64,000 nt of DNA from the NCBI GenBank assembly GCA_002099365.1, contig MSED01000004.1, forward strand, positions 2,170,001-2,234,000. Direction: 5' to 3'. How positions within the stretch are numbered: position 1 is the first letter of the stretch; each line of letters begins with the position of its first letter. Of this stretch, positions 56,492 to 64,000 are shown one piece after another. The stretch comes from Phialophora verrucosa. Its lineage: Eukaryota; Ascomycota; Eurotiomycetes; Chaetothyriales; Herpotrichiellaceae. Below the pieces are notes generated by a model. It was not told the origin of the DNA. It made no database searches and saw nothing but the letters and a program-made list of their open reading frames with translations. The position numbers and the translations under genes are program-made.

Positions 56492-56636
56492 TGACCCATC
56501 TGTACTTGCTTGGGGGTCCTCCGTTGCAACTGGATATCTGTGCCTGGCTGGGACTCCCCATTATACTTGACCATCTATACTTGGTTGGAAATCCCCCTCT
56601 ACACCTGACCATCTGTACTTGGCTGAATCGGCACAA
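56492..56636. repeat. Imperfect 37-39-bp tandem repeat spanning a stop codon
   Basis: Four units start with TGACCATCTGTACTTGG-like sequence at about 56492, 56531, 56568 and 56606. The last unit lies inside the coding end of the CoA-transferase and the stop codon (56599-56601) is in the array, so units changed the protein's tail or 3' region. Confidence 0.7.
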
Positions 56637-58484
56637 AGTCCTTGTTTTCTTTTCTCTCCCACTCTGGCAGATGGTATCCCGGCGGACAAGCCCCGACAGT
56701 CCAGTCGGTCCTCATCGCTTCTCCAGACTTGGCGGGGCTCCCGCATGCTTGGAACGTCAATGCCGTTTTGACAATGTCCAGGTCCCCAAGTCCCCACATA
56801 CTACCGTTTACCGTCTGGTAGTATTCCTTCTTCACGGCCTTGTCAAACCCGCGGTCGGCAATGAATCCCCTTACGACGTTTTGGTTCTTCCCGTGGCTGA
56901 CGATCTCGTCGTAGTGACGGATTTTCCCAACCAGGCCTTTGTTGCGTGCCTTCAGCGCGGCTTGTTGTGCTTCTGAATACTTCCCGTATGATTGCATGTG
57001 CATGTTCGCAACCACAAGCGAGCACTGGACGACGTACGATCCGCCCTGACGGCTACGAAGATAAAGCGCGTGCAGCACGCCAGCGGCACCGGCATGGCCA
57101 GTCAGGTAGTCGGCGTTGGGACCGGGGAAGATGTGCGCCTCGTCGTATCCATTGAATCGGCCTATCTCAAGGCCAATGCCGGAAACCTGTAGTAGTCGCG
57201 AGAATTAGCAGAGTGGACAACGTGAAATGAAGGCTCCCTTCAACCAACCGTATCGGCGATCTGTGCCCAGCCAGGCCTCGTGGTCCACGGGCCCTTCCAG
57301 CCGTAGCAGTTTTCCTGGCAATAGATAATCCCTCTCTCTCGGCCAGCCACCAGGCCTAGGACAGCGTCCCGGCCGAAGCCGAGATGCTCCAGGACGGCAG
57401 GACGATAGCCGTCAATGAACACATCAGCCTCCTCGATGAGTCCGAGGAGCTGCTTTCTCCCAGCAAACGTCTTGAGGTCTATGTCGACACTTGTCTTGCC
57501 AATACAACCGTCTATCAGGGTGATGGGAAGCTCTGTATTCGTCGAGCACGACACACGGATGACAGTGGCTCCCAGGGCAGCGCACACGCGGCCAATAGTA
57601 GGCGCGGCAATGGCACGTGAAAGGTCGAGCACTTTGATTCCAGAGAGTGGGCGACGGTCAGCTGGATCAAACGGTACTTTATCCCAGGAAACGCGAGGTT
57701 GAGTGTAATATTGCTGCGGGATCAAGTTGTAATAAGGCTCGTCTTTTATAGCTTTTCCCTGCACATGTTAGCAGCGTAGCAACTGAATCCGGCACCTGGA
57801 TAGTCTCACCTGGGGGGAGGCTTCAAATTCTTCCTTCTCAAGACAGACGGTGCCGGGAGTTCGATAGACGTTATTGCTCCAGTCGTCGAGTACCTTGGAA
57901 TCTATGTTCCCGATGACGTCGGCGTACATGTCGATGATCTGCGGCCACGTCAGGTTCTTTTCGTTGTGTTGTGGAAGGTCCAGCATCTGCAGGAGAGGTG
58001 TCGGGTCCATGTTGCCGTGCAGAGAATACCATCGCCCATCCTTCGACTTGTATATGTTCGTTGCCAGTTGTCGATACAGCTCCCGGGTCATACCGTGGTC
58101 CCAGCGCTGGACGGCCGCCATCATCTTGGGGCTACCGGATAGCCATTCGCCCTCGTGACGAACGAAGAGCGCACCGAGCCCGTTCAGCATGGCATGGGCG
58201 ACATCGATCTGGCATTCCTGCTCGATACCATATCGTTCCTGGGCGACGGCGAGGGCCAAGAGGCCCACGTAGCCGAGCAGACCAGCTTGAGATTCTGCTG
58301 CTTTGAACGGGACCGGGAAGAAAGGCTGCTTCTCGTCACCGACAAATTGGACTCTCTCCTTCAGCGCTTTGACCTCGTCTGGCAGGTTGAGACGGGCATC
58401 GTCGACAATGAGCTCGTAGATTCTTTGTGCCTCCGACTGAATGGTGTAGGGCATTTCTTCGTGCGGCTCCCCTTTGGCAATCAT
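56599..58484 (-). CDS. Family III (CaiB/BaiF) CoA-transferase or racemase
   Basis: Three exons (58484-57810, 57758-57249, 57186-56599) encode 590 residues. The usual N-terminal CoA-binding motif of the family, here IKVLDLSRAIAAPTIGRV with LGATVIRV, appears only at about residues 266-295. It is followed by GKTSVDIDLKTFAGRKQL, ADVFIDGYRPAVLEHLGFG and GRERGIIYCQENCYGWKGPW. The first 225 residues instead resemble the second half of such enzymes (ESQAGLLGYVGLLALAVAQ, DVAHAMLNGLGALFV), so the protein looks like a fused or circularly arranged double module, a type seen in fungi. It would move CoA onto a carboxylic acid, or epimerise an acyl-CoA. The last 12 or so residues come from a tandem repeat. 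It fits downstream of lactone opening in the cluster. Confidence 0.86.
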
Positions 58485-59335
58485 GGTCGCTGGCTAGGAC
58501 GTCCACTGCGAGATCAGTAGATCAGCGAGCTGGACAAATCTTTCGCAGATTGGAGTGAGCCTCAATGTAAGAAAGATATTGTGCTGACATTTTTGGCCGG
58601 TATTGGCCATCACAGTTGTATCCATGCGTACAATAAGCCACGTCTTAGGTATGAACGTTGGGGTTACTCCGTCCGTGTCACGGAGAGCGGCGTGGTTCAC
58701 ACAGCTCCGACCTGGGTAATATTCCGACGCCGTGTTGTTCTCCCAGACTTGACATCGACCGACCCATGGAGCACATTGTTCGCATTTCCGGTGGGGAAGT
58801 TGTGGGTGCTTGTGAGCTCGCAGTGAGCGTACTTGTGAGCTAGGCTCAAGAGTTAAGAGAGTAGTGGCGAATCTGTCTTCTCCTACCCTCTGGGGCAAGT
58901 AAGCTTCCAGCCGAGACACAACAATCACCTAGAATTAGTCAACAGTCTGTCTGGGTGAACATAGCAAACGCTAATCTACTTTATCTTCCTATCGAACGCC
59001 GACAGCTGTTGAGGATCAAGATACGCACCTCGTAATGTGTATCTCCAAACGTAGCGTGCAGCTTCAAAGAGGATCAAGGGCCCTGCAGTCGCCGCTATAA
59101 CAAAAAAGAGCGCCACAGGGTCGGTGCAGGGCGTGAGAGCCTACAGCCTACGCGATTCGCCTTTTCAAAAATCCCAGCGCCACAGATGTCATTGTAAGAA
59201 CGAACTCGAGCTTGAGACTCCCTCCATTTCGTCAGCGGACACTCTCAAACACCCCGATTGCAGCACCAAAAAAGACCAAAGAACCCGAGAGGATTGTGGT
59301 CCGACAGACACTCTCATTGCAGTAGCAAAAAGGAC
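58485..59335. other. Intergenic with a direct repeat near the tRNA
   Basis: About 850 bases. ATTGCAGCACCAAAAAAG near 59258 and ATTGCAGTAGCAAAAAGG near 59317 are an imperfect direct repeat 59 bases apart, just 3' of the tRNA. No gene is supported. Confidence 0.5.
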
Positions 59336-59340
59336 AAAAA
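59336..59340 (-). terminator. RNA polymerase III terminator of tRNA-Leu
   Basis: Five T residues on the minus strand begin four bases after the tRNA 3' end, the normal Pol III stop signal; a second T5 run lies at 59326-59330. Confidence 0.75.
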
Positions 59341-59343
59341 CTT

Positions 59344-59468
59344 TGAGAGGAGTGGGGTTCGAACCCACGCTTCCTAACGGAAAGCAGAGAATAGGTCTTT
59401 CGTCTGTAGAATGTATCTAAAGATAAGGGACTTAAATCTGCCGCCTTAAACCACTCGGCCATCCTCCC
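59344..59468 (-). tRNA. tRNA-Leu (anticodon UAA), with intron
   Basis: Acceptor GGGAGGA pairs with TCCTCTC (one G-U pair), followed by discriminator A. The D arm reads TGGCCGAGTGG...GGC (box A); the anticodon stem is GCAGA/TCTGC with loop TT-TAA-G-C. A 41-base intron (59430-59390) follows position 37, as in eukaryotic nuclear tRNAs. The long variable arm TTCC-GTTA-GGAA marks a type II tRNA (Leu/Ser), and the T arm is GTGGG-TTCGAAC-CCCAC (box B). Mature length is 84 bases. Anticodon UAA (59434-59432) reads UUA leucine codons. Confidence 0.93.
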
Positions 59469-59844
59469 TTGATATGAATGAGTTTTGTGGTGGAAAATCT
59501 GTGTGATTTTGGAGCACAAAATTACCGAATTTTGTAGGTATGCAAAACATAAACAGCAAATATTTGGGAAGCGCTGCGGGGTATGCTTGAGGCTTGGAGA
59601 TGCATCATTGGCGCTGCTCTCCTTCTCCATACCGGACTCGTAGGCGGGCTGGTGGAATCAGTGGGTGGACAGTAGGCAGCTTGAAGCTCCGTACTCCGTG
59701 CTGTACTCGGGACGCCAGAGATACTTTGCACATGACAGGGCGGAACAGCTGGTCTTCTTTTCAAAGGAATACCTTTTCAGGAGAATTCTCTTCTCATCAG
59801 ATCATCCATCATTACTTGATTAGTGTGATTGCATCGCTAATACA
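59469..59844. other. Intergenic between tRNA and regulator gene
   Basis: 376 bases. A near-palindromic patch, CTCCGTACTCCGTGCTGTACTCGG, lies around 59688-59711 (quoted only as landmark CCGTACTCCGTG). No gene is seen. Confidence 0.55.
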
Positions 59845-61574
59845 TTACGCTTCGCACGACAGAACCTCCCGCTGAATCCAAATCGCTTCAAGCTCGTTCT
59901 GATACCGCTCGAGCTGAGAAAACCTCATCGAGTTCCACCTCCGGTGCATGTCGTCGCGGACAAGCTGGACATCCGCGGGTGAACTCATGAAGAAGCCGAG
60001 CGTATAAACGGGCCAGTTGCCAATATAACACCTCGCCCAGTCGACGTCGTGCTCGTGGCGCCGAAGGACCTCCCCCGCCTTTTCGACCTGCCAACAATCA
60101 GGCGGGACTGGCTCCGGAGGGCCGATCGCCTCCGTGTGGCCTTCACACAGTTCCTGCACCAGCAACGACGCAACCAGGACGTACAGGGCCGTGGCGTCCT
60201 TGTACAGCTCGTAGTGACTGTCGTCGGACTGATCGGCAGGAGACGCTGGACTCGAGACGATGATTGTCTTTTCCCACTCGTCCAACTCGGTCCTCAGCTC
60301 GTTTAGTGTTTCCTCATCGTGCCGAAACGGGCTCTCCCACAATCGCTTGATGGACAGCACCAGCTTGAACAGATCCATCGGCACGCCCAGCACGGGACTG
60401 TTGGTCGAGATGGACGTGCTCGGGAACAACATCGACTGGGCCAGCAAGTTCTCGGCTCGCAGCCAGAACCCCGTGTCGAACTGGTATCCGAGCGCGGGGT
60501 AGTCGGACCAGGACTCCATGGTGACGAGGAAGATCTGGTATAACACGCTTTCCACGGCCAGACGGTCAAAGGGTCGGCTGATGCTCAGAGGCCGTTCCAT
60601 GAGTCGGAGCTTGAGGATGCGAATCGCAGCGTTGACATGACGCGGGATGTCGTTGTAGGTGCCTCTCCCCATGCACTATGTGGAGTCAGAATGTGTTATC
60701 ACGACGAGGCCAATGGAATCAGGTAAGCCTAGGCTGTAGGAAACCTACCCCATGTAGATACAACAGCATGATCGACATTAACAAGCCGTTGTGGTTCTCC
60801 AGCCGCGATGCCCGCGCAAGAACCTCCGACAGTCCTCTGATCGCCTGAGAATAGTACGTGAGCGAAAGTTCCTGCATCTGCGGCGACGCGTCCACGAAAT
60901 GCAGATGCGACGCCGCACACGCCAACACCGACGACCGCAGACATTTGTGCTGAACCATGAGTTCCTGGATCTCGTTGATCCACCCGTGATAGTACTGTGG
61001 GTGGCAGCTCGGCAGCAGTAATAGGCAGTAGTAGCGGTCCACGAAGTGGCGAGCGAGCACGGACTCGAGATCATGGCATAAAAGCTGATGAGCCGCCGCT
61101 TCCGAGTACCGCGAGACCGTTGCGTCGGTCGAGAAGCCGTCGCTGCATTGGTCCTTCCTGGAGATGGGGAGTGGTTGTATATTAATATCGCGGCTTTGAT
61201 CCTTCCTGGAGATGGGTAGTGGTTGTATATTAATATCGCGGCATTGATCCTTCCTGGAAATGGGGAGTGGTTGTATATTAACATCGCTGGAGTCGACACT
61301 AGCACCAGACGGTGCCGGCGAGGTCGATTTTCGACGCGCTGGGTGTGATGAATAGCGCCGGTCGATCAGGTCGTCGGACGTCGGCCAATGACAATGATAT
61401 CCAGAGTACCGGCAGCGCTGACATGCGGGATGTTCTTCGTCGCACTTCTTTCTCCTGTGCTTGCCTGGGGGCCAGCCCGTGTGAGCAGACCAAGGTTATC
61501 ACCGAGGAGAGATACTCACATGTGAGGCATCCAGTCTTTGCGCGCAATCGTGGACGTTGAGGTGCTCCCGTCAT
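59845..61574 (-). CDS. Zn2Cys6 transcription factor with internal 16-residue repeats
   Basis: Three exons (61574-61520, 61464-60749, 60675-59845) encode 533 residues. The first intron splits the zinc cluster; the GTGAGT donor restores perfect spacing, with cysteines at 16, 19, 26, 33, 36 and 43 after RPRLRAKTG. Residues 79-126 are three 16-residue tandem repeats (INIQPLPISRKDQ core) encoded by 48-base units. The remainder matches the fungal_trans_2 type found in regulators of the C6 family (LACAASHLHFVDASP, YLHGCMGRGTYNDIPRHVNAA, WLRAENLLAQSM). It should act in the nucleus; its targets may include nearby genes, which is inference. An in-frame ATG at 61712 is a less likely start. Confidence 0.88.
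61142..61285 (-). repeat. Three in-frame 48-bp coding repeats
   Basis: Three almost identical 48-base units (61285-61238, 61237-61190, 61189-61142) each encode D-[IV]-N-I-Q-P-L-P-I-S-R-K-D-Q-[CS]-[RS]. They keep the regulator's frame and differ at a few mostly silent positions, which suggests recent expansion. Confidence 0.9.
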
Positions 61575-62404
61575 GCCGTCGGAATACCGATATCGAGTCG
61601 TACTTGACGTCGTCCTGATACGTGGCGAATCGGAGATTCGAAGTCGCCCTGACGTTACCGAATTGTCTACCGATGTCGTCCCAAGAGGCCCGATCGAACC
61701 GTAGACCCTCAATGCAGTTTATCCGTCCACCGCAAAAGCGTGTATGAAGCCCGCGATGTCGGGTCTGGAAGTCTCATCATCAAACACCACACCAGTCAAT
61801 GGAAGAGGAAGGAATCACCGACACAATCGAATGGGTCTGCGTCCGCGTGTTCTCGAAGTGACCGACACCCAGCCAGCCAGCCAGTGGAAGATGAAGAATC
61901 ACCGACAGGATACGAGCACAGTGGAATGGGTCCGCACATCTCAAATTGCGGGGACCCTGGAAGACTCGACTTATCCTCCTTGGGGGCCTCCCCGAGGATG
62001 CAGCATGACTGATGATTGGCCCTCCGAGCCACGCCACTGATAAGGAGAAATCTGTTCCTTGCGGCCGCGCTGGGCATTTAAAGTTCAGGGCTACAATACG
62101 TGACTCTAGTTTGTCAAAGCCATGTCCAGATGCGGTACATGCTAGAAGTATAACGTATTCCGTACGTACTCTGGCTGAGTGGCACTACTCCAACTACAGT
62201 ACTGGGATGGGCTTGAAAGGGGCAAATCCAGAACGGATTCCGAACGGCCAGTTGTTTGAGCTGGACATGGACTTGGGCTTGACCTACAGAGGACGACAAC
62301 TCCCAACACGGCTAGGATGTAATATTCGTATCTTGCCCGGCAGGTTATAGTCCCTGAGACATGCCTCCTGTACAGGCTGGACGCCGTCCATCTGGTGTCT
62401 GGTG
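61575..62404. other. Intergenic, 830 bases
   Basis: Holds the promoter of the regulator and the 3' flank of the last transporter. Two related segments (CGACACAATCGAATGGGTCTGCG near 61820 and GAGCACAGTGGAATGGGTCCGC near 61915, cited by position and the shared core GAATGGGTC) look like an old duplication. No gene is supported. Confidence 0.5.
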
Positions 62405-64000
62405 TCAGTGCTCACCATACTTTGCCTTGTCAGTGGCGACCAATCTCCAGTACTTCCCTGCGCTCCTGACACGGAACTTCTTGCCAAACATGATCATGGC
62501 GAAGAAGACGGACGAGGCCGCCATGCCGACAAACGCTGCAGAGATGAAACAGTTTTGGTAGCCGAGGTTCGTCAACCAGGGGGTGATTCTATACTGGTGG
62601 TCAGTCTCATAATTATCGCTTTGGGGGAACAGACACTTTTGCTTACCCATAGCTGATTGCAAAGGACATGGTATTCCGGACGAGGATAACAGTGGTCATG
62701 GCATCGCCCGAGATCTCGTGATAGCTATCAATCATATAGTTGATGCTGAGGGTGACGCCAAATGTGGTGGCGAATGCCAACGTGCCCATGGCGAAGATTA
62801 GGCCGAACCAGTGAACGCCATGAGCGGCTCCCACGCCCCATAGGATGAGAGCGCCGGGAACGAAGATGACGCAGAGTAGGAACGGCCATAGACGGTGTTC
62901 GGCTTCCATAATGCCCTTGTTGTGCCGGGCGAGTTTGATGGTCAGCCAATCGCTCAGTCGGCCGGAAATGAGGCATCCTAGGATCACCCCGAGAGTGCAG
63001 GAAAGATAGGAGAGGCCGACCATGGAGGGCGAGAAGTTGTAAGGTGGTCCTCCGAGGATGATTGACGCCGTGGCATTCAAGACGTTGAACCAGATCAGAT
63101 AAGACCCGTAAGAAAAGCCGGCGTAGAAGACGACTGGCCATCCCAGGTAGCTCAGACTGCGGATTGCGCGCTGGATCATAGGCTGGCCGGGCTGGGGCTG
63201 CCAAAGTGACAGCTTTTGAACGAAAGTTTTCTCCGGTGCGTACTCGGTCGCAGGGGTCGAAAGCATGGCGGCAGGGTTCTTCTCCGAGTCTTTCTCCATT
63301 GCAGGCTCCGATGGTGGTGTATCGATTTCCGTGACAAGTCCGACGGTCTTCCTGGTGTAGTTGGTCTCTTCCATGAAGAGGAAGAGGAAGACGAAAACGA
63401 AAGCGAGGAAGATGGCAGGCCAATAGAAAACCCAGCGCCATCCCTGGCCATCAGCGATGAAACCGCAGAGGACCGGAGTGAAGTAATTGCTGCCAGCGAG
63501 CGTAAAAGCGTAAATGCCCATGTAGGTGCCGCGCTGATGGGTAAAATACTATCCAAGAGGTCAGATGTGTTTGCTTTCGACGATGCTTGGAATGCTCATA
63601 CCACATCGGTGACGGAGATTTCGGGAAGAGCCTCGATTGGGGCATTGAAAAAACCTTGAACAATGCATTTGGCGATCCATTCACCGTTGCTCGTAACGTA
63701 GGCGCTAAGCATTGTTAGGGAGACCCGGTGAATGCAACCGATATAGCATAACCGACCTCCAGATACAAGTGCCCTAACGCCGAGTCAGTAAAGGTGATAG
63801 ATCCCAGGCGAGGCGCTTTGTTACTCACAAGTGATCCAAGGACAGAAATCAGGTATGCAAGGCGCTTCTGCAATATTGTTAGAACAATAACAGGAATAGT
63901 TGTGAGACCGGCTCACCCCGTAGCGTAGCGAGAATGGTTGCCAGAAAAGCAAGCCCCATCCCAAGAACAGGAACATGTAGCCAGTTCCCTGGTTCAGGGC
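62405..64000 (-). CDS. MFS transporter, DHA1 family (5' end beyond window)
   Basis: Six exons are visible (64000-63917, 63867-63829, 63773-63757, 63704-63602, 63548-62647, 62588-62405), giving the last 442 residues; the start lies outside. Seen: NQGTGYMFLFLGWGLL, RYGKRLAYLISVLGS (motif A), a 17-base exon giving GTCIWS, VQGFFNAPIEALPEISVTD, FTHQRGTYMGIYAF, CGFIADGQGWRWVFYW, a charged loop, and GGPPYNFSPSMVGLSYLS. It is closely related in pattern to the transporter at 49698. As part of the accessory region it may move a pathway substrate or product. Confidence 0.9.

Noticed and set aside
36641..64000. Classical secondary-metabolite cluster
   Set aside because: No PKS, NRPS, terpene cyclase or DMATS core gene is visible in the window, so a catabolic or tailoring role is preferred; a core gene beyond 64 kb cannot be excluded.

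Overview
This window is chromosomal DNA of a filamentous ascomycete (Pezizomycotina). Almost every gene is interrupted by short introns of about 45-100 bases with GT...AG ends and CTAAC-like branch sites. The window encodes a class III chitin synthase, Zn2Cys6 regulators, fungal-type P450 and HET/NACHT-ankyrin sequences, an Opy2-type HOG-pathway anchor and an intron-bearing tRNA-Leu. Gene content, intron style and the recurring intergenic 9-mer TACGGAGTA suggest Eurotiomycetes, perhaps a black-yeast relative (Chaetothyriales); that placement is inference. Gene models were built by hand by joining exons whose splice phases agree.

Layout. 0-9 kb: two sugar-porter MFS transporters, a Zn2Cys6 regulator sharing a divergent promoter with the second transporter, and a dienelactone-hydrolase-like/SnoaL fusion. 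9-20 kb: gene-poor, with conserved genes: Opy2-type anchor, class III chitin synthase (chsB type) and the NEDD8-conjugating enzyme Ubc12. 20-25.7 kb: a coiled-coil protein, a BTB/POZ protein, a frameshifted NmrA-like oxidoreductase and a RidA deaminase with a 14-base exon. 26-29.6 kb: a decayed HET-type protein abutting a truncated NACHT-ankyrin (NLR) gene. 30-36 kb: ketol-acid reductoisomerase (Ilv5), a PLP-dependent threonine/serine dehydratase with a minisatellite in its intron, and a third sugar porter whose second-last intron has an apparently destroyed 5' splice site.

36.6-64 kb is dense in accessory catabolic or tailoring genes with no polyketide or peptide synthase: glutathione S-transferase, three SDRs, a P450, three drug/metabolite MFS transporters (one cut by the window edge), a C2H2+Zn2Cys6 regulator, a Baeyer-Villiger-type flavin monooxygenase, a dienelactone hydrolase, a family III CoA-transferase and a Zn2Cys6 regulator. 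Together they could hydroxylate a substrate (P450), oxidise the alcohol to a ketone (SDR), convert the ketone to an ester or lactone (BVMO), hydrolyse it (DLH) and activate the acid as a CoA thioester (CoA-transferase). This is the best candidate for an undescribed pathway here; substrate and co-regulation are unknown.

Several short-period tandem repeats lie in or beside genes (3' flanks, introns, one coding exon).
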